Origin: Cyclobacteriaceae bacterium
Lineage (GTDB): Bacteria; Bacteroidota; Bacteroidia; Cytophagales; Cyclobacteriaceae
Reading direction: 5' to 3'
NCBI GenBank assembly: GCA_029882675.1
Contig: JAOUKJ010000243.1
Coordinates: forward strand, 1 to 6,346
DNA: 6,346 nucleotides
Positions 1-6,346 of this stretch are shown here, one piece after another (the stretch's first letter is position 1; every line of letters begins with the position of its first letter). The position numbers and the translations under genes were made by a program. The notes below the pieces were generated by a model. The model searched no databases. It saw only the letters and a program-made list of their open reading frames with translations, and had not been told where the DNA came from.

Positions 1-420
1 AAGTCCCTTATCCCTGCCTTTGATCTCATTTTGGGGAAGGCCTGTTCGAAGACCCTCTTCCAGGTCATTCCAAAATCCGTAAAGCCTGTTATTGGACATT
101 TCCAGTATACCCCCCACATAGCTGGGTTTGGTTTTATCCAGGAATATTTCCGCTTCTTCAGCATTACTGTATAGTGCGCTGTCTTTCAGTCCTGTCCGCT
201 GTAGAAATCCCAGGGCAACAAGCGCATCTAAAAAATCATAGAGGCCCCTTTCGTGAAGGCCCAGGGCTTCTTTCAGCTGTGTACCGGTCATCTCTTTACC
301 GGAAAGCCGGGTAAATAATTGCATATTTACTGCGGATAATAAGGTCTTGGATGCAAAAAAACCCATCCCTACCTGTAAGATTTTTGATGGGTTGACTTCC
401 ACCTGGTTCATGGTTTCCAT
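1..420 (-). CDS. O-methyltransferase-like protein, N-terminal part (cut by window edge)
   Basis: An open frame starts at ATG 420 and runs to base 1 without a stop, giving the first 140 residues. What is seen resembles the N-terminal dimerisation/winged-helix domain of the class I SAM-dependent O-methyltransferases (acetylserotonin or hydroxyneurosporene O-methyltransferase type). A helical segment begins PSKILQVGMGFFASKTLLSA (residues 11-30). A winged-helix stretch follows at about 42-75, with TGTQLKEALGL and then LYDFLDALVALGFLQR. After it come the SNAEEAEIFL turn and a helical segment around YGFWNDLEEGLRTG. Family members are usually about 330-350 aa. The catalytic Rossmann domain with its glycine-rich SAM loop would lie outside the window, so activity and substrate cannot be judged. 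A second ATG at codon 4 (base 411) is an alternative start, and neither has a Shine-Dalgarno match. The gene lies 93 bp downstream of the Crp-like regulator on the same strand, so co-transcription or regulation by it is possible but inferred. Confidence 0.82.
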   Translation of the reverse strand, partial: METMNQVEVNPSKILQVGMGFFASKTLLSAVNMQLFTRLSGKEMTGTQLKEALGLHERGLYDFLDALVALGFLQRTGLKDSALYSNAEEAEIFLDKTKPSYVGGILEMSNNRLYGFWNDLEEGLRTGLPQNEIKGRDKGL

Positions 421-454
421 AGGTAATGTTTTGGTTGTACAATAGTTTGTTTGT

Positions 455-462
455 CAAAACTA
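455..462 (-). promoter_or_regulatory. Possible Bacteroidota -7 box upstream of the methyltransferase gene
   Basis: Read on the minus strand this is TAGTTTTG, an exact match to the Bacteroidota -7 consensus TAnnTTTG, ending 34 nt before the ATG at 420. The matching -33 TTG/TTTG element is not evident at the usual 19-21 nt spacing; that position reads roughly GGTTAATA. A single 8-mer with six fixed bases can occur by chance in AT-rich DNA. It would let the methyltransferase gene be transcribed independently of the regulator gene. Confidence 0.35.
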
Positions 463-513
463 ACGAAAGCACAGCCCGGAATTATTAACCTATGTTAAAA
501 AAGAAACAGGTCG

Positions 514-1116
514 TTATTTTTTACATTGAATTTGCTTACGTACCCGGCTAAGTGACTGTGGCTCGACATTCAGGTATGAGGCAATGTATTGGAGAGGAAC
601 CCTGTTAAAAATTTCAGGTTCCTGGCACATTAATCTATTATAGCGCTCCTGGAGGGAAAGCGTCTTTATTTCCATCATTTTTTGGCTGTTGGCCATCGCC
701 TTTCTGGTATGCTTATGGGCGACCCAAAGGCCGAGTTTCGGGATCATGGATTCCAGGTAAGAAAAGTTTTCTTTTGTGATCTCCAACAGTTCACAGTCTT
801 CCAGTGCCTGGAAATAACAGGCTGATGGTTTGCCTGAGTAATAGCTATCAAAGTCACCCGCCCACCAGTCTTCAAAATGAAAAAACAACGTCCGTTCACG
901 GCCCTGCTCATCAATTGTAAAGTTTCGCAAACATCCCCTGTTTACATAGGCCTTATGATTGCAAACTGTTCCCGCCCTGGCGTAAAAGTCCTTTTTCTTT
1001 AAATGCTTTACTTCAAAGTATGACAGAAGCAGGTCATACTCCTCTTTGGTGAACCCATAAGTGTCTACAAAGGCAGCAGTGAATTTGGGATTTACGATCT
1101 GAGGAGATATGGCCAT
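514..1116 (-). CDS. Crp/Fnr-family transcriptional regulator
   Basis: This gene encodes a complete 200-aa protein with the two-domain layout of Bacteroidota Crp-like regulators. A cyclic-nucleotide-binding-type beta-roll spans about residues 27-115, including RAGTVCNHKAYVNRGCLRNF and YFQALEDCELLEI. A dimerisation helix follows at about 117-165, and a C-terminal helix-turn-helix at about 173-196 reads VPLQYIASYLNVEPQSLSRV. The phosphate-binding pattern of E. coli CRP (G-E...R-S-A) is not kept: the region reads GDFDSYYSGKPSA (87-99), with proline where CRP has its key arginine. cAMP binding is therefore unlikely, which is common in this subgroup; the ligand, if any, is unknown. The protein is slightly shorter than E. 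coli CRP (about 210 aa). It probably binds DNA as a dimer in the cytoplasm. It is isolated from susCD by the upstream terminator cluster and is followed 93 bp later by the methyltransferase gene. Its targets cannot be read from the sequence. Confidence 0.92.
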   Translation of the reverse strand: MAISPQIVNPKFTAAFVDTYGFTKEEYDLLLSYFEVKHLKKKDFYARAGTVCNHKAYVNRGCLRNFTIDEQGRERTLFFHFEDWWAGDFDSYYSGKPSACYFQALEDCELLEITKENFSYLESMIPKLGLWVAHKHTRKAMANSQKMMEIKTLSLQERYNRLMCQEPEIFNRVPLQYIASYLNVEPQSLSRVRKQIQCKK

Positions 1117-1184
1117 GTTCGGTTTTGCTTTTAAAACATTAAATAAACTATAAATGATGATAATGAAAAAAGTAATTTAAAAAG

Positions 1185-1218
1185 AATACCTAAAATCCGC
1201 TTGTGTATTTTAGGTATT
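1185..1218 (-). repeat. Perfect 12-bp inverted repeat upstream of the regulator gene
   Basis: The arms AATACCTAAAAT (1185-1196) and ATTTTAGGTATT (1207-1218) are exact reverse complements around a 10-nt spacer. On the minus strand the stem is followed by CTTTTTAAATT, so it could be a weak AT-rich terminator. Alternatively it could be a dimeric operator, or a leader structure of the regulator mRNA, whose ATG lies 68 nt downstream. It does not resemble a Crp site (TGTGA-N6-TCACA). The symmetry is certain; the function is not. Confidence 0.6.
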
Positions 1219-1221
1219 AAA

Positions 1222-1266
1222 GAAAAAGATATTTTCCCGCCCCCGGCGGAGGCGGGAAAATATCTT
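1222..1266 (-). terminator. Strong GC-cored hairpin, probable minus-strand terminator or REP-like element
   Basis: The arms at 1226-1241 (AAGATATTTTCCCGCC) and 1251-1266 are perfect 16-bp reverse complements with a 9-nt loop, giving a very stable stem with a CCCGCC/GGCGGG core at the loop end. On the minus strand the stem runs into TTTCTTT, a reasonable U-tract for intrinsic termination. On the plus strand it is followed by AGCTGGAAG, so it would terminate only leftward transcripts. It lies about 100 nt beyond the better susCD terminator, so it could be a backup, or end a separate short transcript. A dispersed palindromic repeat is an alternative. Confidence 0.6.
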
Positions 1267-1357
1267 AGCTGGAAGCGGCCCTCGTGCCACGAATTTACCA
1301 CTGAGAAGAGCTCCGGGATTAAAGGACGACTGAATATGGATTCTAGCTTTCCGTAAC

Positions 1358-1389
1358 AAAAAAACACCCTGCACTAAACATGCAGGGTG
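1358..1389 (-). terminator. Rho-independent terminator of the susCD-like operon
   Basis: On the minus strand the stem CACCCTGCA pairs perfectly with TGCAGGGTG (9 bp, arms at 1381-1389 and 1365-1373) around a 7-nt loop, followed at once by seven T residues (1364 down to 1358). This is a textbook intrinsic terminator. It starts about 67 nt after the SusD-like stop codon at 1457, so it should end the transporter transcript before the regulator gene. On the plus strand no T-tract follows, so it is unidirectional. Confidence 0.88.
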
Positions 1390-1396
1390 GAAAATA

Positions 1397-1420
1397 GCTT
1401 TTGGACAATTGTCCAAAAGC
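1397..1420. repeat. 24-bp perfect palindrome downstream of the susD-like gene
   Basis: The half-site GCTTTTGGACAA is followed directly by its exact reverse complement, so the duplex reads identically on both strands. As RNA it would form a 10-bp stem with an AATT loop. It sits between the SusD-like stop and the main terminator and has no T-tract on either side. An mRNA 3'-end stabilising structure is one explanation; a binding site for a symmetric dimeric protein is another. Confidence 0.6.
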
Positions 1421-1423
1421 CGT

Positions 1424-1454
1424 ATCAAATTGCTATGAGAAAAAGTAATTTGAT
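1424..1454. repeat. Short AT-rich inverted repeat next to the susD-like stop codon
   Basis: ATCAAATT (1424-1431) and AATTTGAT (1447-1454) are exact reverse complements separated by 15 nt, ending 2 nt from the SusD-like stop codon. The stem is short and AT-rich, so as a lone element it could be chance. It is listed because it continues the run of inverted repeats in this interval. Confidence 0.35.
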
Positions 1455-1456
1455 CA

Positions 1457-3058
1457 TTATTGATCCCACCAAACTTTTCCTACCGGAGAGTCTGGTTTGG
1501 TAGCTCCCGCATCATAATTTATACCATTTATGGCCGCTTCACTTATGGGTACTCTGAGTTTTGTCGGAATCACCCCCGGGCTGCCACTTCCGGGATAATT
1601 GACAGCCTCCAGTGTCGGATAACCGGTTCTTCTCCAGTCACACCAGGCCTCCCACCAATTCATAAATTTACTCACCCACATTTGGTATCCAATTTGTTCC
1701 AGTTTTGATTCGCCGCCTGTTACGCCTCCTCCACCATAAGGGTATTTGGCCAGGTACACAGCCACTTTAGCATCGGAAACATCGAGTGATGCATCTAATG
1801 GAGTGTACATCTGCATGGCAGCCTTTACACCATTTTCATAATGCTGCTGTGCTGTGCCGGGCACAGTACCTATTCCTCTTTCAATGGCCTCAGCCATCAG
1901 GAAACAAACTTCAGCATAATTCATCAGCTGATAGGGATCACTGTCATCCAACAATAACATATTGACTTGTGTAAATAATGCTCCGGGTGATGAATTAGGT
2001 ATTCCAGTATAGACATCAAGGCCGGCTTCATCCAATCCATTAGGCATACCCTCCTGATCAACAGGATTGGTATTTCCGTGGATCCCTTCGGTCAAAATAA
2101 ACAATCGTGGGTCGACGTCTGACGGATTGTTGGGGTCTGCGCCCTTCAAAAAATCAATCAGTGTTTTACTCATTACCCTTGAATGTCCACCATCGCCCGG
2201 TTGAAATGCCCTGGAAATACCGTTTTGGTTTACCCACTCTCCTGGTCCGTCAGCCATAGGCACCCAGGCATTGTCGTCATTGCTCGAAAACACTCCCCCA
2301 CTGACCGCCTGCGTTACATAGGTAGCCGCAGTAGAAGGATCAACATTGGAAATCCGCATGGCCAGACGTAACATCAATGAATTGCCCCATTTTTTCCATT
2401 TATTGATGTCGCCATCATAAATAATATCAGCAGCGGCAAATCCATCATCATCGTTTGACGTACTTATTTCACTTACCCCTTCAGACAACTTTGAAAACAG
2501 GTCTGTGTAAACAGACTGTTGTGTGTCATATTTAGGTAAAAACACACCCTCGGTTCCCTGGCAAGCCTCTTTATAGGGGATGTTGCCATAAAAGTCAGTC
2601 AAACGGTGAAAATTCAATGCCCAAAGAATTTTTGATGCAGCAACCGTATTTTTCCTCCTGCCTTCCTCAAATCCCCCCGGGCCGGTTTCGCTGAATATCA
2701 ACGCGAGGTTTTTACCAACATCACCATACCAGAAAGCCCATGGTGCACTCCAGGCCTCATTGTTTTCAAAATACTTGTCAGAACCGGTAAGCCCGCTGGT
2801 GCTGGTGCTGGCCAGGTGCTGAACAAAATAACTGCAATACCCGATATTGGTTCTCCAGTCAATATAGCGGTTGTCTCCCGCAAAACCTCCTGAAGCAACA
2901 CTCAATTCGGCGGCAGTAAATACAAAATTCATATTGACCTCATTGAGTGCCTCCGGATTAATATTCATCTCATGAAGATCTTCCGTATCACAAGCAATAC
3001 CTGGAGCAAATACAATAAGAATGCTCAGTATTATTTTATATGAATAGTTCATTTTCAT
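1457..3058 (-). CDS. SusD-like surface lipoprotein (SusD-like_2 type)
   Basis: This gene encodes a complete 533-aa substrate-capturing partner of the adjacent SusC-like porin. An N-terminal hydrophobic segment (about residues 8-22) ends in GIAC, with Cys23 as the probable lipidated residue. The -3 position is Gly rather than Leu, a loose lipobox of the kind Bacteroidota tolerate. Family signatures, in order, are HRLTDFYGNIPYKEA (151-165), WKKWGNSLMLRLAMRI (221-236), YAEVCFLMAEAIERG (381-395), and the tryptophan-rich FMNWWEAWCDWRRTGYP (465-481). The length and the EAW.DWRRTGYP signature fit the SusD-like_2 group rather than classical starch SusD. The protein should sit on the outer face of the outer membrane as a lid over SusC and deliver ligand to it. 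The ATG at 3058 lies 12 bp after the SusC stop, which indicates one operon. A second ATG at codon 3 is an equally usable start. The substrate is not identifiable from the sequence. Confidence 0.95.
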   Translation of the reverse strand: MKMNYSYKIILSILIVFAPGIACDTEDLHEMNINPEALNEVNMNFVFTAAELSVASGGFAGDNRYIDWRTNIGYCSYFVQHLASTSTSGLTGSDKYFENNEAWSAPWAFWYGDVGKNLALIFSETGPGGFEEGRRKNTVAASKILWALNFHRLTDFYGNIPYKEACQGTEGVFLPKYDTQQSVYTDLFSKLSEGVSEISTSNDDDGFAAADIIYDGDINKWKKWGNSLMLRLAMRISNVDPSTAATYVTQAVSGGVFSSNDDNAWVPMADGPGEWVNQNGISRAFQPGDGGHSRVMSKTLIDFLKGADPNNPSDVDPRLFILTEGIHGNTNPVDQEGMPNGLDEAGLDVYTGIPNSSPGALFTQVNMLLLDDSDPYQLMNYAEVCFLMAEAIERGIGTVPGTAQQHYENGVKAAMQMYTPLDASLDVSDAKVAVYLAKYPYGGGGVTGGESKLEQIGYQMWVSKFMNWWEAWCDWRRTGYPTLEAVNYPGSGSPGVIPTKLRVPISEAAINGINYDAGATKPDSPVGKVWWDQ

Positions 3059-3070
3059 TTTCTTTAAAGG

Positions 3071-6000
3071 TTAAAAACCTATTCGCACATTAAAACCAAA
3101 GCTGCGCACAGCAGGCAAGGCAAAATACTCTAGGCCCTGTGCCCCCCCATTGGTAGAGTAGCCCGATTCGGGATCAACATTATCGATATGTTTGCTAATG
3201 ACCCAAAGGTTCCTGCCTACAAAGGACAAGTTCAGGTTTTGGATAGGTGTATTTTGAAGCAGGCTGCCCGGGAACCTGTATCCCAGTACCAGCTGCCTTA
3301 GCTTCAAAAATGAACCATCGTATATCCAATAGTCTGAAATACCCCTGGACTGGTCACCCAGCCTGCTCCAATAGATCCGCGCTTCATCGGGCGTAAGGTC
3401 TCTGTCAACAGGTGTCCAAACCGGTTCATCCTCTGTTCCTGTATTTTCCACCCCTTTGATGTGCAATGGTTCCTCACCTGCACGGCCAATGAGCGATTGC
3501 TGTGTCTTTCCGTTCTGCGTCATTCTCAGATTGGTGCCTGAGAAGATATCCCCACCCCTTTTAAAATCAACAAGAAACTCCAAACGGAAGTTTTTAAAAC
3601 CCAATGCGTTGTTTATACCTCCCGACCATGGGTGTACACCATATCCAATCGGGACGAATGCAGAATTGGGAACAGCACACCCTTCATTATCATACACCAG
3701 GTTCCCGGAAGGATCGGTAGCTTGTACACGCCCGGTAATCGTACCATAAGGCTCACCGACAATATGCATAATCACCACGTTTCTCGTCCTGGGTTCTTCG
3801 CCCACAATCGCATTAATCCCTTCAACCAATGAGACTACCTCATTTTTATTATATGAAACATTAAATGAGACTTCCCAGTCTAACGGTTCCTCTACCGGCT
3901 TGCCCGTCAAAAGTAACTCAAGGCCTTTATTGGTGATTTTGCCTATGTTTATGCGAGTAGCACCAAAACCCGAGGTCAGAGATATACTCTGCTGTACAAT
4001 GTCATCGGTGGTCTGCTGGTCGTAGTAAGTAATGTCCAATCCTGCCCTACCTTCCAGTACCCTAATATCCAGACCTGCCTCAATCTCAGTTGATAAGGCC
4101 GGGTTTATAAATTGGTTAGGCAATGTTGAAGCAAACCCAAATGCTCCGGAAATACTGGCCATGGGGTGCCCCAGATGGCTTTCTCCCCTGAGTCCGTATT
4201 CGAAATTGGTCTGGTACGGATTGATCGTTACAATACCTACCTGTGCCCATGATGCCCTCAACTTACCAAAACTCAGCCAGGACGGCAGACCGGTAAATGT
4301 ATCCGAGAATATCCAACTTGCACCTATTGATGGGTAAAGTATGCTGTTTTGATCCGGGTTCAATACGGAAAACCAGTCGTTTCTGGCGGTAACAGTCAGG
4401 TAAACCAATCCATTATAGTTGACTTCAGCAGAGCCAAAAAGGGAATTGATACCCCGCTCTGAATAGTCATACGAAAAGTTTCGGGAGGCTGTATTACTAA
4501 TGGCCGGAAAAAACTGAACATTGAAGCCATTACCTTGTGCCGCAATATATTCCCAATATTGAGACATTTTGTTGCCGCCAACAAAAGCATTTACGCCAAT
4601 TTCACCAAAAGTTTTATCTGCCCCGATCATCCAATCCAGGTTTATTTCCCGGTTTCGGTCTTCTCCTTCCTGCCGTGATCCACCCAATTGGTATCCTGTA
4701 CCCTCCGGGGTTAGCGAAACATCTCTTCGCGTGGCCCAGTCCATCCCGATCCTGCCTGAAGCAAAAAGCCAGTCGGTGATCTCAAAGTGAAGTGATGTCG
4801 TCCCGATTATCCGGTCTCTCGTGTCGTCATTTATTTCCGTATAAGTGGACCAATATGGGTTTTGCCCCCAGTTGTTGCTTGCAGGCAGCCATTCCATACC
4901 CGGTATCCGCGGATCTCCACCCTGACCATAAATCACATACATCGCAGGATCCAGCCCTTCCGGTATAGATCCCGGCTTATCTTCCGGACCATAGTAACTC
5001 ATCACTTCAACATTGTTGGGTATATACCAAATAGACTGAGTGGCATTACTGGGTGAGTCGGAAAGTCTCGGCCGGTTTTTCGCCTGTTCGTTGGAGTACA
5101 TAATCTTCGCGTCCAATGTAAGTTTATCAAAATACTTACTGTTGGTGGACAATGTCAGGTTTGTCCTTTCATAACCCGAGTTGGGTACAATAGCTGTGTT
5201 TCGTAAGTCGGTAGCGGAAAACCGAAATGTCTGTTGTTCACCTCCGCCACTCAAAGACAAGGTATTAGACACGGAGTGGCCGGTCTCAAAGAATTTCTCA
5301 AAGTTGTTTCCTGTATAAGAATAGGGCCTTGACTCACCATCAAACTGAATTACAGAGCTGCCATCCAGCTTCGGTCCCCAGGAATTTCTACCCCAACCAA
5401 AAGCCTGTCCTGAAGTTCCTGGTTTTTGAGAAACACCATTGACGTAGCCCCCCGATCCGTATACGGTCTGAAGGTCAGTCTGATCATACATTTTCTCAAA
5501 CACATAGTTCGAATTGAACTCAATACCAACACCTTTTCTTTTTGCCCCCCTTTTGGTTGTTACATTGATGACCCCATTTCCTCCTCGTGAACCGTAAAGT
5601 GCGGAAGCATTGGCTCCTTTCAGCACAGTAATCGACTCGATATCATCCGGACTGATACTGCTTAATCCATCACCTTCATCGCGACCTCCCCAAATACCTG
5701 CCTGGCCAAAATTGGAATTGTCCATCGGCACACCATCCACAACAATCAGGGGCTGATTTTCTCCATTCAATGATTTATTACCCCTGATCAGTATTCTAGT
5801 GGCACCAGCAGGGCCTGATGATGGTGAAGTAATGTTGACGCCGGCCACACGGCCTAACAGCGCATTACCAAGGTTAATCTCCCTGGCCTCCGTTAAATTT
5901 TCACCTGAAACATTGGTCACCGAATACCCCAGGGCCTGAACAGCCCTGTCAACACCTAAAGCAGTGACCACCACTTCCTGCAATTCCGTAACATCCACTT

Positions 6001-6280
6001 CAAGTACCACATCAATCACTGACCGGTTGCCTACCGTTATCTGCTGATCGACGTAACCAATAAACGAAAATTTCAGGCTTGCTCCTTCAGGCACCTCCAG
6101 ACTGTAATTTCCATCCATGTCTGTGATAGCCCCTTGTTGTGTTCCTACAACCACAATATTCACCCCGGGAATGACTGTCCCGTCCTCCCCACTGGTGACT
6201 TTTCCGTTGACTGTACGCTGTGCCCATACCAAGACCCCGCATCCAATCATCAGGAAGACGATTAGTAAACATCTTTTCAT
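3071..6280 (-). CDS. SusC/RagA-family TonB-dependent outer-membrane transporter
   Basis: This gene encodes a complete 1069-aa transporter, a usual length for the family. A signal peptide covers residues 1-20, with likely cleavage at VWA/Q. A carboxypeptidase-D-like regulatory domain (about 22-97) contains GKVTSGEDGTVIPGVNIVV and GAITDMDGNYSLEVP. The ELQEVVVTALG stretch (99-109) marks the TonB-interaction region at the plug boundary. The plug (about 112-245) carries the SusC hallmarks LIVVDGVPMDN (178-188) and SITVLKGANASALYGSRGGN (216-235). The rest is the 22-strand beta-barrel with typical segments such as NTLSLSGGG, and it ends in VRIGF with the C-terminal phenylalanine needed for outer-membrane assembly. 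No N-terminal STN domain is present, so control through an anti-sigma/ECF pair is not expected. With the SusD-like protein it should import an oligomeric ligand using TonB-ExbBD energy. The substrate cannot be deduced, because no degradative enzyme is in view. Confidence 0.97.
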   Translation of the reverse strand: MKRCLLIVFLMIGCGVLVWAQRTVNGKVTSGEDGTVIPGVNIVVVGTQQGAITDMDGNYSLEVPEGASLKFSFIGYVDQQITVGNRSVIDVVLEVDVTELQEVVVTALGVDRAVQALGYSVTNVSGENLTEAREINLGNALLGRVAGVNITSPSSGPAGATRILIRGNKSLNGENQPLIVVDGVPMDNSNFGQAGIWGGRDEGDGLSSISPDDIESITVLKGANASALYGSRGGNGVINVTTKRGAKRKGVGIEFNSNYVFEKMYDQTDLQTVYGSGGYVNGVSQKPGTSGQAFGWGRNSWGPKLDGSSVIQFDGESRPYSYTGNNFEKFFETGHSVSNTLSLSGGGEQQTFRFSATDLRNTAIVPNSGYERTNLTLSTNSKYFDKLTLDAKIMYSNEQAKNRPRLSDSPSNATQSIWYIPNNVEVMSYYGPEDKPGSIPEGLDPAMYVIYGQGGDPRIPGMEWLPASNNWGQNPYWSTYTEINDDTRDRIIGTTSLHFEITDWLFASGRIGMDWATRRDVSLTPEGTGYQLGGSRQEGEDRNREINLDWMIGADKTFGEIGVNAFVGGNKMSQYWEYIAAQGNGFNVQFFPAISNTASRNFSYDYSERGINSLFGSAEVNYNGLVYLTVTARNDWFSVLNPDQNSILYPSIGASWIFSDTFTGLPSWLSFGKLRASWAQVGIVTINPYQTNFEYGLRGESHLGHPMASISGAFGFASTLPNQFINPALSTEIEAGLDIRVLEGRAGLDITYYDQQTTDDIVQQSISLTSGFGATRINIGKITNKGLELLLTGKPVEEPLDWEVSFNVSYNKNEVVSLVEGINAIVGEEPRTRNVVIMHIVGEPYGTITGRVQATDPSGNLVYDNEGCAVPNSAFVPIGYGVHPWSGGINNALGFKNFRLEFLVDFKRGGDIFSGTNLRMTQNGKTQQSLIGRAGEEPLHIKGVENTGTEDEPVWTPVDRDLTPDEARIYWSRLGDQSRGISDYWIYDGSFLKLRQLVLGYRFPGSLLQNTPIQNLNLSFVGRNLWVISKHIDNVDPESGYSTNGGAQGLEYFALPAVRSFGFNVRIGF

Positions 6281-6305
6281 AAATATTTATTTGGTTATCT
6301 GTTAT

Positions 6306-6336
6306 GAAATATAAATAGTATTATACTAAGATCAAA
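6306..6336 (-). promoter_or_regulatory. Bacteroidota-type promoter of the susCD-like operon
   Basis: On the minus strand a -33 element TTTG (6333-6336) is followed after exactly 19 nt by TATATTTC (6306-6313). The second element matches the -7 consensus TAnnTTTG at all fixed positions except the last. Spacing and composition fit the housekeeping sigma factor of this phylum. The -7 box ends 25 nt before the SusC ATG at 6280, leaving a leader of only about 20 nt. That leader is A/T-rich and lacks a Shine-Dalgarno sequence, as is usual in Bacteroidota. Confidence 0.6.
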
Positions 6337-6346
6337 GCATATTTTT

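Larger units (their letters stand above)
1117..1456. other. Non-coding, hairpin-rich interval between the susD-like gene and the regulator gene
   Basis: This 340-bp gap has no convincing gene. Two small minus-strand frames cross it (1131-1367 and 1210-1428), but both read straight through the inverted repeats and show no recognisable family. It contains five perfect inverted repeats, at 1185-1218, 1226-1266, 1365-1389, 1397-1420 and 1424-1454, described individually. Bases 1117-1184, just upstream of the regulator start, are very AT-rich and probably hold its promoter, but I find no clean TAnnTTTG box there; the nearest is TAGTTTAT at 1143-1150. Bases 1267-1357 contain nothing I can identify. 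Confidence 0.75.

Noticed and set aside
485..498. TTAAC-CTAT-GTTAA inverted repeat between the regulator and methyltransferase genes as a terminator
   Set aside because: Only five AT-rich base pairs and no T-tract after the stem on the minus strand.
1143..1150. TAGTTTAT (minus strand) as a -7 box for the Crp-like regulator gene
   Set aside because: It misses the final TG of TAnnTTTG and has no evident -33 partner. The region is so AT-rich that such partial matches are expected by chance.
1282..1292. Odd palindrome TCGTGCCACGA as a possible operator or hairpin
   Set aside because: Only five paired bases around a single central base, too small to fold as RNA, and no second copy nearby to suggest a binding site.
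1131..1428. Small minus-strand frames at 1131-1367 (78 aa) and 1210-1428 (72 aa)
   Set aside because: Both translate straight through terminator-like inverted repeats, overlap each other in different frames, and show no recognisable domain.
3456..5056. Plus-strand open frames of 64-101 codons inside the SusC gene
   Set aside because: They are antisense shadows of a long, well-supported coding frame with clear family signatures, and their translations show no domain.
1..6346. CRISPR array, tRNA, rRNA, transposase or phage gene
   Set aside because: No spaced direct repeats, no recognisable tRNA or rRNA segments, and no transposase or integrase motifs were seen on either strand.

Overview
The window looks like chromosomal DNA from a member of the Bacteroidota, possibly Cytophagales-like, although the rank below phylum is a guess. 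Three things support the phylum: an adjacent SusC/SusD outer-membrane pair, a Crp-type regulator of the divergent form common in that phylum, and a promoter of the Bacteroidota type (TTTG, 19-nt spacer, TATATTTC) with no Shine-Dalgarno sequence before the start codons. All four genes are on the minus strand, so transcription runs from high to low coordinates.

Region by region, in transcription order: (1) 6281-6346 holds a well-spaced promoter for the transporter operon. (2) 3071-6280 encodes a complete SusC-family TonB-dependent outer-membrane transporter of 1069 aa. (3) 1457-3058, 12 bp downstream, encodes its SusD-like surface lipoprotein of 533 aa, of the SusD-like_2 type. (4) 1117-1456 is a 340-bp non-coding interval with five perfect inverted repeats. 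One of them is a textbook intrinsic terminator for the susCD transcript. (5) 514-1116 encodes a Crp/Fnr-family regulator of 200 aa. (6) 1-420 is the N-terminal 140 codons of an O-methyltransferase-like protein that runs off the left edge.

SusC and SusD should form one outer-membrane complex that captures a polymer or oligomer at the cell surface and imports it with TonB-derived energy. No enzyme, anti-sigma factor or ECF sigma factor in the window reveals the substrate. The regulator and methyltransferase form a second unit, separated from susCD by the terminator cluster, and there is no sequence reason to link them to uptake.

I see no clearly new biological system. The least explained part is the hairpin-dense interval at 1185-1454, especially the GC-cored hairpin at 1226-1266 and the 91 nt between it and the susCD terminator.
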